The translations under genes and the position numbers were made by a program. The notes under the pieces were generated by a model, which searched no databases, was not told the DNA's origin, and saw nothing but the letters and a program-made list of their open reading frames with translations. A stretch of 64,000 bases of DNA from Acinetobacter lwoffii (GTDB lineage: Bacteria; Pseudomonadota; Gammaproteobacteria; Pseudomonadales; Moraxellaceae): NCBI RefSeq assembly GCF_015602705.1, contig NZ_CP059081.1, positions 2,241,702 through 2,305,701 of the forward strand, in the 5' to 3' direction. This document shows positions 28,231 through 39,243 of this stretch, one piece after another (position 1 is the stretch's first letter; each line of letters starts with the position of its first letter).

Positions 28231-29340
28231 ATGATTCACCCTGCCCCGAACACGCTCTCACCCTATTTCAGCCTACAGCTTGAGAGCCTACGGGGTATCA
28301 GTGCCATTGTGGTGCTGTTCAGTCATTGCTTTCAGGCATTTATTGCGCCTTTCGATACCAGCATTTATTCATGGATACGCCTGCTTGGACAGGCTGCAGT
28401 CATGATTTTCTTTGCCTTAAGTGGCTATCTGATCGGCTATTCGATCCAGCACAACATTCATCAGCATGGTCAGTTCAATCTGCACCGTTATGCTCGACAG
28501 CGTTGCAGCAGAATTTTACCACCCTTTGTGTTTGCCATGGGGTTGACCCTGGTTCTCTATCTACTCGCTCCACTATTATTTGCCAGCCATACTCATGCTT
28601 TTCAACACAGTTTTGGCATGATGATCCGGACTGACTATAATGTAGACATGATGGAATTTTTTGGTTCGCTGCTATTTTTGAATGGCTTTGTAACACCAAC
28701 GGTTTCAGCCAATGCTGCACTCTGGAGCCTGAGCTATGAAGTGTGGTTTTATGTGCTGGCCGGATTCCTACCTTTTTTAAAAAATTCGGAAATCGCCAAA
28801 ATCGGATTTTTTATGGTTCTGGCTATACTGTCATTACTGAACATCCAGTTTTTTATTTATTTTCTGGTCTGGCTTAGTGCCTTTGCCTGTTCATTTCGAT
28901 ATATCCAGCTACGTTTTTTAAACCGCTTACAATCGGTCAAATTAGCCCTAGTCGGCTTGGCATTTCTAATCGCCTGTTTTGATGCTTACCAGTTTCAGCT
29001 GATTGATGAGGCCCAGCAATACCGTGCTGCGAATTTTGCCCCTTTTAATTTCTGTGTGGGTTTGGCCTTTAGCTGCTGGCTGGTACAGCTCCAGCATCAA
29101 TGTAGTCACTACCATCCGGTCTGGGTTCAATCCGCAGACTTTTCCTATACCTTGTATGTCACCCATTTCCCCTTACTTTTATTTATTTTGGGCTGTATTC
29201 CAGCAACTTTGGCCTATGGTCTGGGTGGAGCAGTTTTAGCCTTGCTTGCCAGCATGTGCAGCTTAATAGTTTTTGCCTGGCTGATGGCTAAATGGCTCGA
29301 ACCAGCCAGAAAAAAAGCGTTATCCAATACCCTGCGATAA
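28231..29340 (+). CDS. Acyltransferase 3 family membrane protein
   Basis: 369 residues with about ten membrane segments. The family signature LESLRGISAIVVLFSHCFQAF (Arg and His of the acyltransferase-3 site) is near residue 15, and ALWSLSYEVWFYVLAGF is the second conserved block. Such enzymes O-acetylate surface polysaccharides or lipids; the substrate here is unknown. It begins 2 bp after sbcC and is likely co-transcribed with sbcDC, though functionally unrelated. A terminator for the opposite gene yggS lies inside its last codons. Confidence 0.88.
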   Translation: MIHPAPNTLSPYFSLQLESLRGISAIVVLFSHCFQAFIAPFDTSIYSWIRLLGQAAVMIFFALSGYLIGYSIQHNIHQHGQFNLHRYARQRCSRILPPFVFAMGLTLVLYLLAPLLFASHTHAFQHSFGMMIRTDYNVDMMEFFGSLLFLNGFVTPTVSANAALWSLSYEVWFYVLAGFLPFLKNSEIAKIGFFMVLAILSLLNIQFFIYFLVWLSAFACSFRYIQLRFLNRLQSVKLALVGLAFLIACFDAYQFQLIDEAQQYRAANFAPFNFCVGLAFSCWLVQLQHQCSHYHPVWVQSADFSYTLYVTHFPLLLFILGCIPATLAYGLGGAVLALLASMCSLIVFAWLMAKWLEPARKKALSNTLR

Positions 29341-29346
29341 CGCTTT
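29309..29346 (-). terminator. yggS terminator embedded in the end of the acyltransferase gene
   Basis: AAAGCGTTATC (29314-29324) and GATAACGCTTT (29336-29346) pair perfectly over 11 bp. On the minus strand a T-run follows. The stem contains the stop codon of the opposite gene. Confidence 0.7.
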
Positions 29347-29371
29347 GCTGCAAAAAACTGACATTAGTAGT

Positions 29372-30085
29372 TTATACATCTTTTTTAGGCCGTGCACCAA
29401 ATAGGGCTGTGCCAACACGAACCATGGTAGAACCCGCAGCAATCGCTTCGGTCATATCCCCAGACATGCCCATACTTAAAGTATCCCAGTCTTCAGGATG
29501 AGCATGTTGTGTTTTTACTACATCAAATAAAACTTTGGCATCAGCAAAGGCTTGAGGATTATTCGGTGCTGGAATCACCATCAAACCACGTAAACGTACA
29601 TTCGGCAGTTGGCTGATCTGTGCCACCAGATCTGCAACTTCTGCCGGCTGACAGCCATCCTTGGTATCCTGACCGTCAATATTGACCTGAATACAGATAT
29701 TTAGTGCAGGCTGATCATCTCCACGCTGATTTGATAAGCGCTCGGCAATAATTAGGCGATCGACTCCATGTACCCAGGCAAAATTTTCTGCCAGAGCCTT
29801 GGTTTTGTTACGTTGCACATGTCCAATAAAATGCCATTCAATGTCCAGCTCTTTCAGTGCCGTGATTTTTTCCAGTGCTTCCTGCAAATAGTTTTCACCA
29901 AAAGCACGTTGCCCTGCCTGATACATATCTACCAGCACGCTACTCGGCTGGGTCTTGGAAACGGCAAGCAGTTGCACCGCATCTGCTTCGCGGCCGGCCT
30001 CAACACAGGCAGTTTCAATTTGCACTAAGACCTGATTTCGTGACTGTTGCAACATATTCATTGATGGGGTTCTCATTTCATTCAT
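29372..30085 (-). CDS. yggS: YggS/PLPBP-family pyridoxal phosphate homeostasis protein
   Basis: 237 residues. The PLP lysine is in LLAVSKTQPSS, with FGENYLQEALEK, WHFIGHVQRNKTKAL and LSMGMSGDMTEAIAAGSTMVRVGTALFG as the further hallmarks. It is a single-domain PLP-binding protein that balances B6 vitamers and amino acid pools. The ATG at 30085 has AAGGGA 7 bases upstream. It diverges from pilT, as in many Acinetobacter and Pseudomonas genomes. Confidence 0.94.
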   Translation of the reverse strand: MNEMRTPSMNMLQQSRNQVLVQIETACVEAGREADAVQLLAVSKTQPSSVLVDMYQAGQRAFGENYLQEALEKITALKELDIEWHFIGHVQRNKTKALAENFAWVHGVDRLIIAERLSNQRGDDQPALNICIQVNIDGQDTKDGCQPAEVADLVAQISQLPNVRLRGLMVIPAPNNPQAFADAKVLFDVVKTQHAHPEDWDTLSMGMSGDMTEAIAAGSTMVRVGTALFGARPKKDV

Positions 30086-30184
30086 CTTTTTTTCCCTTGC
30101 CCATGAACTAAGTGTTGGTTAAGCTGTGGGAAAGCCTTATTATTCTATCAAAATAATTAACATTTTAATGAACTCGGGGACCTT

Positions 30185-31222
30185 ATGGATATCACAGAAT
30201 TGTTGGCATTTTCTGCTAAAAATGGTGCGTCGGATTTACACTTGTCTGCGGGCTTACCGCCAATGATTCGTGTCGATGGGGAAGTTCGTCGCATCAACCT
30301 GCCAGCATTAGAACACAAAGAAGTGCATAAACTCGTTTATGACATCATGAACGATAAACAGCGCCGTGATTTTGAAGAAAATCTGGAAACTGACTTTTCT
30401 TTTGAAGTGCCTGGCGTGGCACGTTTCCGTGTCAACGCATTTAACCAGAACCGCGGTGCCGGTGCGGTATTCCGTACCATTCCCTCTAAAGTACTGACCC
30501 TTGAAGATCTGGGCATGGGACAGATTTTTAAAGATATCTGTGAATATCCACGTGGTCTGGTACTAGTCACAGGTCCAACCGGTTCGGGTAAATCAACTAC
30601 CTTGGCGGCGATGCTGGATTATATTAATGACAACCGCTATGACCATATTCTGACCGTCGAAGATCCGATCGAATTTGTGCATCAGTCCAAGAAATGTTTG
30701 ATTAACCAGCGTGAAGTGCATCGTGATACGCATGGCTTTAATGAAGCATTACGTTCTGCATTACGTGAAGATCCGGATATTATTCTGGTCGGTGAGATGC
30801 GTGACCTTGAAACCATTCGTCTGGCTTTAACTGCGGCAGAAACCGGCCACTTAGTATTTGGTACCCTGCATACCACCTCAGCGGCCAAAACCATTGACCG
30901 TGTGATCGACGTATTCCCTGCTGAAGAAAAAGACATGGTACGTGCCATGTTGTCTGAATCCCTACAAGCCGTAGTTTCACAGGCTCTGCTGAAGAAAAAT
31001 GGCGGTGGGCGTGTGGCGGCGCATGAAATCATGATTGGTATTCCGGCGATTCGTAACCTAATTCGTGAAAACAAAGTCGCACAAATGTACTCAGCAATTC
31101 AGACCGGTGCCAACTATGGCATGACCACACTGGACCAGACCCTGAAAACACTGGTGTCCAAAGGTTTGATCAGCCCGCAAGTTGCACGTACTGCAGCCAA
31201 ACAGCCAGAAGCATTTTTATAA
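30185..31222 (+). CDS. pilT: Type IV pilus retraction ATPase PilT
   Basis: 345 residues. The secretion ATPase has Walker A GPTGSGKST (130-138), the Asp box TVEDPIEF, Walker B DIILVGEMRD, the His box GHLVFGTLHTT and the C-terminal AIRNLIRENK motif that is needed for retraction. It powers pilus retraction for twitching motility and DNA uptake at the cytoplasmic face. pilU follows after 30 bp. Confidence 0.97.
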   Translation: MDITELLAFSAKNGASDLHLSAGLPPMIRVDGEVRRINLPALEHKEVHKLVYDIMNDKQRRDFEENLETDFSFEVPGVARFRVNAFNQNRGAGAVFRTIPSKVLTLEDLGMGQIFKDICEYPRGLVLVTGPTGSGKSTTLAAMLDYINDNRYDHILTVEDPIEFVHQSKKCLINQREVHRDTHGFNEALRSALREDPDIILVGEMRDLETIRLALTAAETGHLVFGTLHTTSAAKTIDRVIDVFPAEEKDMVRAMLSESLQAVVSQALLKKNGGGRVAAHEIMIGIPAIRNLIRENKVAQMYSAIQTGANYGMTTLDQTLKTLVSKGLISPQVARTAAKQPEAFL

Positions 31223-31252
31223 GAAAATTGAATTGTATTGGGGTTTATATAC

Positions 31253-32374
31253 ATGGATTTTAACGGCTTACTCGATTATATGGTGGAGAAAAAAGCATCG
31301 GATCTGTTCATTACTGCCGATGTCGAACCATCCATCAAGATTAATGGTCAGATTTTACCGATTGGCTCAGTAAAATTACCGGGTGCGGCAGTAGGACAAC
31401 TGCTCAATTCCATCATGACCGAAAAGCAGCGTAAAGAATTTGCTGACAGTCGTGAATGTAACTTTGCCATCAGCACACCGGACAAAAGTGCCCGCTTCCG
31501 TGTCAGTGCCTTTCAGCAACGCGATCAACCGGGGATGGTTTTGCGTCGGATTGAAACTGTTATTCCAACTATGGATGAACTCAAGTTACCGCCAATTTTA
31601 AAAGAACTGGCGATGACCAAACGTGGCATCATTATTTTTGTCGGGGCAACGGGTACCGGTAAATCAACCTCGCTGGCGTCTTTGGTCGGTTATCGCAATG
31701 AAAATTCCAAAGGTCATATCATTACCATTGAAGATCCGATCGAATTTATTCACCAGCATAAGGGCTGTATTATCACCCAGCGTGAAGTCGGCATCGATAC
31801 TGATTCATTTGAAATTGCCCTGAAAAATACCCTGCGTCAGGCACCAGACGTGATTCTGATCGGTGAGATCCGTTCACGTGAAACCATGGATTATGCGATT
31901 GCCTTTGCCGAAACCGGTCATCTGGTCTTTGCTACCCTGCACGCCAACAACGCCAACCAAGCGATTGACCGGATTATCCATTTCTTCGAAGCAGACCGAC
32001 ATAATCAGCTGTTCATGGACTTGTCCCTGAACATGAAAGCCATTGTGGCACAGCAACTGATTCCAACCATCGATGGTAATGGTCGCCGTGCAGCGATTGA
32101 GATTCTGATTAACTCACCACTGATTGCCGACTTGATTCGTAAAGGTGATGTGCATGAGATCAAGGATCTGATGAAGCGTTCCCGTGAACTGGGCATGCAG
32201 ACCTTCGATCAGGCGCTGTATGATTTGTATAAAGCCAAACAGATCAGCTATAAAGATGCGCTGAAACATGCGGACTCACCCAACGATCTGCGTCTGCAAA
32301 TCAAACTGTCAGAAGAAGGTGGCAGCCACTTATTACGTGCACATTCCAATATTACCTTTGATGGTCAGTCCTGA
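31253..32374 (+). CDS. pilU: Type IV pilus retraction ATPase PilU
   Basis: 373 residues from the ATG at 31253; the frame extends 5 codons upstream. Walker A GATGTGKST begins at residue 131, with IEDPIEFI, VILIGEIRSRE and GHLVFATLHANN. The sequence diverges from PilT at the C terminus, ending in HLLRAHSNITFDGQS. It assists PilT in forceful retraction. It is followed by a bidirectional terminator against fur. Confidence 0.95.
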   Translation: MDFNGLLDYMVEKKASDLFITADVEPSIKINGQILPIGSVKLPGAAVGQLLNSIMTEKQRKEFADSRECNFAISTPDKSARFRVSAFQQRDQPGMVLRRIETVIPTMDELKLPPILKELAMTKRGIIIFVGATGTGKSTSLASLVGYRNENSKGHIITIEDPIEFIHQHKGCIITQREVGIDTDSFEIALKNTLRQAPDVILIGEIRSRETMDYAIAFAETGHLVFATLHANNANQAIDRIIHFFEADRHNQLFMDLSLNMKAIVAQQLIPTIDGNGRRAAIEILINSPLIADLIRKGDVHEIKDLMKRSRELGMQTFDQALYDLYKAKQISYKDALKHADSPNDLRLQIKLSEEGGSHLLRAHSNITFDGQS

Positions 32375-32390
32375 TCATCTTGAAGGCATA

Positions 32391-32423
32391 AAAAAACAGG
32401 CTTCCCATGAAGCCTGTTTTTTT
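32391..32423. terminator. Bidirectional terminator between pilU and fur
   Basis: AAACAGGCTTC (32394-32404), loop CCAT, GAAGCCTGTTT (32409-32419), flanked by A- and T-runs, between converging genes. Confidence 0.85.
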
Positions 32424-32442
32424 TGTTTGAACCAAGCTCAAA

Positions 32443-32880
32443 TTATTTTTTACGAAACACTTCCTGACAGGCAGGCGCATCGCAGTAGCCATACAGATTC
32501 AGGGAGTGACCGGTTAATTCAAAACCAAATTTTTCAGCAACGTCATGCTGCTCTTTTTCAATCGTGTCATTAATAAATTCAACAACTTTGCTGCAATTTA
32601 AACATACCAGGTGATCGTGGTGATCTTCCTGCATAATTTCAAAAACTGAATGATTATTTTCAAAATTATGACGTTCGATGATGCCCGCTGCTTCAAACTG
32701 CGTTAACACACGATACACAGTTGCTAAACCTACATCTTCGCCCTGATCGAGTAAAGTCTTGTAAATATCTTCCGCACTTAAATGATGTTGTTTTGAATTT
32801 TCTAGTAATTCTAATATTTTAATTCGTGGAAGGGTAACTTTCAGCCCAGCTTTTCGTAAATCTTGGTTTGAAATAGTCAT
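32443..32880 (-). CDS. fur: Ferric uptake regulator Fur
   Basis: 145 residues. The winged helix is LRKAGLKVTLPRIKILELLE followed by GLATVYRVLTQFEAAGI; the metal-binding part is EIMQEDHHDHLVCLNCSKVVEF with the CxxC zinc site, and a second CDAPAC near the C terminus. It represses iron acquisition genes when Fe(II) is bound. It diverges from bamE, with 112 bp between them. Confidence 0.97.
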   Translation of the reverse strand: MTISNQDLRKAGLKVTLPRIKILELLENSKQHHLSAEDIYKTLLDQGEDVGLATVYRVLTQFEAAGIIERHNFENNHSVFEIMQEDHHDHLVCLNCSKVVEFINDTIEKEQHDVAEKFGFELTGHSLNLYGYCDAPACQEVFRKK

Positions 32881-32992
32881 GTAAAAAGGTCTCTCAACAA
32901 AATCAAAGTTGGAATATGCAACAAAGTTTAGATGCAGTATGATCTATCCTTGGATCAAATGCATCATAATTAATTTGGGATAGTTTAGCAAA

Positions 32993-33391
32993 ATGCAAAA
33001 AATCATGTTGACGTTATTCGTCACTTCATTGCTCGTCGGCTGTTCGACATTAGGTGTTTATAAAGTAGATATTCCACAAGGAACCCCTTTAACCCAAGCA
33101 CAAGCCGCTAAAATTCAGGTAGGAATGAGCCATCAACAGGTGCGTTTCTTACTGGGCAGTCCAACAGTAAGCGATCCACTGAATCCTTTACGTTGGGACT
33201 ACATCTATAACTATACCCCAGGAACCTACGCTAAAAAAGCCAAGATCCCGGCAGCCCAAGGCCAGCATTTGAAAATCTACTTTAACCAGTCTGGTATCGT
33301 AGAACGTGTTGAAGGTCTGGAGACGATTCCAGAATCTCAACCCGGCTTACCAGGATCAAAAGAAGCAATTTTAAATGCTCCTCCACTATAG
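32993..33391 (+). CDS. bamE: Outer membrane protein assembly factor BamE
   Basis: 132 residues. A lipoprotein signal peptide with lipobox LLVGCS (Cys17) precedes the SmpA/OmlA domain: GMSHQQVRFLLGSPTVSDPL and WDYIYNYTPG. It is part of the Bam complex that inserts beta-barrels into the outer membrane. Divergent from fur, as in Pseudomonas. A strong terminator follows. Confidence 0.95.
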   Translation: MQKIMLTLFVTSLLVGCSTLGVYKVDIPQGTPLTQAQAAKIQVGMSHQQVRFLLGSPTVSDPLNPLRWDYIYNYTPGTYAKKAKIPAAQGQHLKIYFNQSGIVERVEGLETIPESQPGLPGSKEAILNAPPL

Positions 33392-33404
33392 TCGGTTTCT
33401 CATG

Positions 33405-33436
33405 AAAAAGCCCCTGAATCATCAGGGGCTTTTTTG
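33405..33436 (+). terminator. bamE terminator
   Basis: AAAGCCCCTGA (33407-33417), loop ATCA, TCAGGGGCTTT (33422-33432) and T-run. Confidence 0.85.
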
Positions 33437-33491
33437 ATTAAGCTGATTGATTGAGCAGATCATTGAGGCTACTGCTCATTCAAGCCGCTTT

Positions 33492-33824
33492 CTATTCGGA
33501 AGACGGTTTCAGCTTTCTTAAAAGATTGCCTCTGGCATAACGACCCACCGGATTTTTTTCGGCACGTCTACGTCGAATATCCTTAGGATTGATGGTCAGT
33601 GCTCGGTAAATTTCCACCCGATCCCCTGCTGCCAATAGCTGCTGATGATCTTGCAAACGCACGCCAAAAATGCCCAGAGATAACGGTTCAGGCAATTCGA
33701 CCTGCTCACGGATTCTACTTTGCTGAATCGCATCCAGTGCCGTCATGCCAGGCTGAAATGGCACGGCTAGATGAAATTGTTTTTCTGACGTCGCATACGC
33801 TACCCAGATCATCGCCTCACTCAT
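33492..33824 (-). CDS. rnfH: RnfH-family ubiquitin-fold protein
   Basis: 110 residues. The family pattern is WVAYATSEKQFHLAVPFQPGMTALDAIQQS, then LGIFGVRLQDHQQLLAAGDRVEIYRAL and PKDIRRRRAEK. The family (RnfH/RatB/YfjF) has a ubiquitin-like fold and no settled function; it neighbours bamE in many gammaproteobacteria, and does so here. The ATG overlaps the stop of the upstream membrane gene (TGATG), so the pair is translationally coupled. ratA is not present next to it. Confidence 0.88.
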   Translation of the reverse strand: MSEAMIWVAYATSEKQFHLAVPFQPGMTALDAIQQSRIREQVELPEPLSLGIFGVRLQDHQQLLAAGDRVEIYRALTINPKDIRRRRAEKNPVGRYARGNLLRKLKPSSE

Positions 33825-34903
33825 CAGACGAATTGTCCTAAGACAGCAATGATTGCAAGAATAATCCCGACCGGCAACACCACACGTACTGCAATACGCC
33901 AGATGTTATAAAACGCTTCAGAGCTAAAATTCATTGATTTACGCAAATGACTGATCTTCATGATCCAGCCGGCAAATAATGCATAGATCAAACAAATCAA
34001 TAGGCCCCAGACTAACAAGACCACATTGAAAATTGGGCTTAGATTTGGAATAGCCCAGATCAGTGTAACCGCTGCCACAATCGCCCATTGAATCGCACGA
34101 TGAAGCTGGCGTTGCTGTAACTGTTCACGTGCCATTTGCAGAATTAATGCAGCAGCTGCGACCATCGCTACGACTAGAGTAAATGCAGGGATTTGCGCTT
34201 GTATAGCAAAGAAAGCAAATGCAATGACAGCAACTAGCTGCGCAATCCAGATCGGCAATACCGTCTTGCTGGCGACATCCTGTTGTTGTACAGCGCTCAG
34301 ACTAGATTGCCAGTACAAGCCCATGCCCAGACCACTTGCGACCAAAGCCAATACGGTGGCATTGCCCCATTCCGAGAACTCGACTGGTGTGACTTGCCAT
34401 GCAGGTAGCGCCGTTCCCATCACATTGGCTAGAACCAGAGACGCCAGTACGCCAATCGTGGTAACAGCCAATAAAATTTGACGCGGTAGCAGTGACAGGG
34501 CCAACGCTACTATTGCCAATCCAATCAACAGAAGATTGGGTGCAAGATCAAGTGCAGCAATCGCCAGAACATTGCTGGCATTGTTCAGCATGGCACCTGC
34601 CAAAAACGGAATAAAGATCACACTTAACCAGCCGACAATACGCCATTTCTGTGACGCATCAGCTTCACGGGTCAGCGTCGACAGCGCCTGTAATGGCGTT
34701 GTTTTAGAGCGCTTGGCCAAAGCAATTTCCAAGTAGCAGACTGGAAGCGCCAGAATCAGCATGGTGGCCAACCAGAGCATCCAGAAATCCAGCTGACGAT
34801 CAATCTGGATACCGGTTATCGGTGCGAGCGTCGCGATGATAATAAACGATAAACAGAAAGCCATCAGCGGCGATAACCATTTTGACATAGCATTGTCCTG
34901 CAT
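33824..34903 (-). CDS. Polytopic membrane protein distantly resembling sodium:neurotransmitter symporters
   Basis: 359 residues with about 11 hydrophobic helices. The start WLSPLMAFCLSFIIIATLAP, the phrase GMGLYWQSSLSAVQ and the C-terminal YNIWRIAVRVVLPVGIILAI recall the NSS/SNF family, but the protein is shorter than usual and I do not see the canonical sodium-site motifs. It could be a diverged transporter or a structural relative. It is translationally coupled to rnfH. Two start codons are possible (34903, or the Met at codon 6). Confidence 0.65.
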   Translation of the reverse strand: MQDNAMSKWLSPLMAFCLSFIIIATLAPITGIQIDRQLDFWMLWLATMLILALPVCYLEIALAKRSKTTPLQALSTLTREADASQKWRIVGWLSVIFIPFLAGAMLNNASNVLAIAALDLAPNLLLIGLAIVALALSLLPRQILLAVTTIGVLASLVLANVMGTALPAWQVTPVEFSEWGNATVLALVASGLGMGLYWQSSLSAVQQQDVASKTVLPIWIAQLVAVIAFAFFAIQAQIPAFTLVVAMVAAAALILQMAREQLQQRQLHRAIQWAIVAAVTLIWAIPNLSPIFNVVLLVWGLLICLIYALFAGWIMKISHLRKSMNFSSEAFYNIWRIAVRVVLPVGIILAIIAVLGQFV

Positions 34904-34962
34904 GATGCATTCCTATAAAAATCTAGCGCTATTTTGCCTTGTGAAGCGGTGAAAATCAAAAA

Positions 34963-34995
34963 CAAAAAGCAAACCACCATGACAGTGATTTGCTG
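34963..34995 (-). terminator. Terminator after the bacteriohemerythrin gene
   Basis: Minus strand GCAAATCAC, 7-base loop, GTGGTTTGC with one G-U pair, then TTTTTG. Confidence 0.65.
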
Positions 34996-35046
34996 CGCAA
35001 AAATTATAATTAGATTTTAATTTTTGTTATCTCGTTACGTCTTTTA

Positions 35047-35493
35047 TTATGAGAAGAAACGAGCGAACCAGTTTTTACCTGTTTTCTTTTCTTTTTCCTT
35101 GATGATCCCCATCATATTTTCTTTTACGGCACCGACATAATCGGCGTCATCGTGCTGAATATGGTTAATCAGCCATTTCGATAATACTTCGTGCAGCTCT
35201 GATTCAATGGACTGTCCCAGTTCAAAACGGTCACGATAAGACTCGATTTTTTTAATAAACAGGTCATGCACACGTTTATGCGGCACCCGATATTTATAGC
35301 CGGCTTCTTCCTGAAGAGATTCCTCAAAGGTGAAATGCGACTGGGTATAATCAATAATATTGTCGAGAATCTGTTTAATACGGGCACGCTCGGTATTGGC
35401 ATCAATTTCGTTGATATAATCGAGAATTCGTTTGTGCTGATCGTCAATCACATCGATACCAGTATTATAATCTGGAACCCATTTCATTTTCAT
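35047..35493 (-). CDS. Bacteriohemerythrin
   Basis: 148 residues from the ATG at 35493 (AGGTGG 5 bases upstream); a GTG three codons earlier is also open. The diiron ligands are visible: His20 (DDQHKRIL), His53 and Glu57 (HFTFEE), His72 and His76 (HKRVH), and HIQHDDADY near 113-119. It binds oxygen reversibly and may deliver or sense oxygen or iron. It stands alone between two AT-rich gaps. Confidence 0.93.
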   Translation of the reverse strand: MKMKWVPDYNTGIDVIDDQHKRILDYINEIDANTERARIKQILDNIIDYTQSHFTFEESLQEEAGYKYRVPHKRVHDLFIKKIESYRDRFELGQSIESELHEVLSKWLINHIQHDDADYVGAVKENMMGIIKEKEKKTGKNWFARFFS

Positions 35494-35767
35494 TACGACC
35501 ACCTATAAATATTAAGGACTTATAACGTGAAAATGAGCATATAGCGTATTGATTCAAATAAAAATGAAGCAAATTAGTCGGCTTTCCGCCTAAATCCGGC
35601 TTTTTCATTTTAAGTTTCTGTTATATATAATTAAAAATAATTTATCCTGAGTAAAAGGCTAAGATATTAATTAACCAAAAACTGTAATAAACCTTTATTT
35701 ATTCTTAGATTTTTTCCTATTTAAAAATATAAAAAAACGGAGTTTAAACTCCGTCTTTGATCGCGTT
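35494..35767. other. AT-rich gap upstream of bacteriohemerythrin
   Basis: 274 bp with the hemerythrin upstream region and the terminator of the amidotransferase gene. I see no gene in it. Confidence 0.5.
35730..35756 (-). terminator. Terminator of the class II glutamine amidotransferase gene
   Basis: Self-complementary ACGGAGTTT-AAACTCCGT with a run of seven T on the minus strand. Confidence 0.8.
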
Positions 35768-36616
35768 TTAATATTGATCAGCTCGCGTGACGCGTTTTAA
35801 GGAAGGATCAAGACGTTCACGTTCCAGACGTTCAACATGTGTCAACTGAGAACGTACTTTCGCCCCATGCTGAAACAGGATCATTTCACCGGGCTGGAAG
35901 GCAGTCCATTCTTCATTCTGGGTCAATGGTTCAGTGGTAATCACTGCGACGCGATCTTCAGGGGTCGTGACCTGACTAAAGTCCACTTCGACATCAATAT
36001 CAATCAGCTGAGCCGGTCTAAACGGGTATTCACGTACCAGCCAGTGGAGTTTAGTAATCGCATAGCTAAACAGCGCCTGACCATTCGACAGGCAGAAATT
36101 AAAGGTGCCATGCTCCGCGATTGCAGGTGAAATTTCAGCTAGAAGATCGAAAACCTGATCCAGTTTCGGCTCATGATAGCCAAAGCGTTTCACCAGTTGA
36201 TCCAGCAGGTAACAGAAGGCACGCTCACTGTCGGTATTTCCGACTGGGGTAAAGCGCCCTGACAGTTCAGGAAAATAATCATATAAATCGCCATTATGGG
36301 CAAAAATCCATTGCCGCCCCCAAAGTTCACGGCTAAAAGGATGCGAGTTTTCCAGATTAATTTTGCCTTGGGTCGCTTTACGGATATGGGCAATCACATT
36401 GCGTGATTTGATTGGATAATTACGTACCAGCTCGGCAATCGGTGATTCAATCGCGGACTGGTTATCGACGAACAGACGGCAGGCTTTATCTTCAAAGAAA
36501 GCAATCCCGAAACCATCCGCATGATCAGAGGTAATGCCCGCCCGCTGGGAAAACCCGCGAAAAGAAAAAGTAATATCCGTCGGGGTGGCACAATTCATTC
36601 CGAGCAGTTGGCACAT
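35768..36616 (-). CDS. Class II glutamine amidotransferase (YafJ-like)
   Basis: 282 residues. The N-terminal nucleophile Cys2 follows Met directly (MCQLLGMNCA), and FAHNGDLYDYFPEL and GNTDSERAFCYLLDQL are the conserved Ntn-hydrolase motifs (VIAHIRKATQG upstream). The YafJ group consists of stand-alone glutaminase-type domains of unknown synthetic partner. It lies between the hemerythrin gene and argB, on the same strand as both. Confidence 0.9.
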   Translation of the reverse strand: MCQLLGMNCATPTDITFSFRGFSQRAGITSDHADGFGIAFFEDKACRLFVDNQSAIESPIAELVRNYPIKSRNVIAHIRKATQGKINLENSHPFSRELWGRQWIFAHNGDLYDYFPELSGRFTPVGNTDSERAFCYLLDQLVKRFGYHEPKLDQVFDLLAEISPAIAEHGTFNFCLSNGQALFSYAITKLHWLVREYPFRPAQLIDIDVEVDFSQVTTPEDRVAVITTEPLTQNEEWTAFQPGEMILFQHGAKVRSQLTHVERLERERLDPSLKRVTRADQY

Positions 36617-36705
36617 GGTCTGGTTTCAGCTCTCTATTTACTTAGAAGCTTATTGTGCATGACTGTCCCAGTCCTTTCAAATAGGTGGCTATAAGAAATC
36701 CAAAT

Positions 36706-36735
36706 AAAAAAGAGTCTCTATTGAGACTCTTTTTC
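36706..36735 (-). terminator. argB terminator
   Basis: AGAGTCTC-TATT-GAGACTCT (36711-36730) with T-run on the minus strand (and also on the plus strand). Confidence 0.8.
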
Positions 36736-36747
36736 GCAAAAATTGGC

Positions 36748-39085
<2,338 letters not shown>

Positions 39086-39127
39086 AAAACTGTCTTTTCA
39101 CTATTCGTTAAAATAAGGAGATTTAAA

Positions 39128-39143
39128 ATGATGATTTCATCAT
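39128..39143. promoter_or_regulatory. 16-bp palindrome upstream of algC
   Basis: ATGATGA-TT-TCATCAT, 43 bp upstream of the algC start. It could be an operator; nothing in sequence names the regulator. Confidence 0.35.
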
Positions 39144-39243
39144 AATGACTTTAAACATTTGTTTTTGTTTTAAGACCTGCTATTTTTAAACGATTTCAAT
39201 GTAACAATCAATTATAAAAATATAATCTACAACTTTAGAATTA

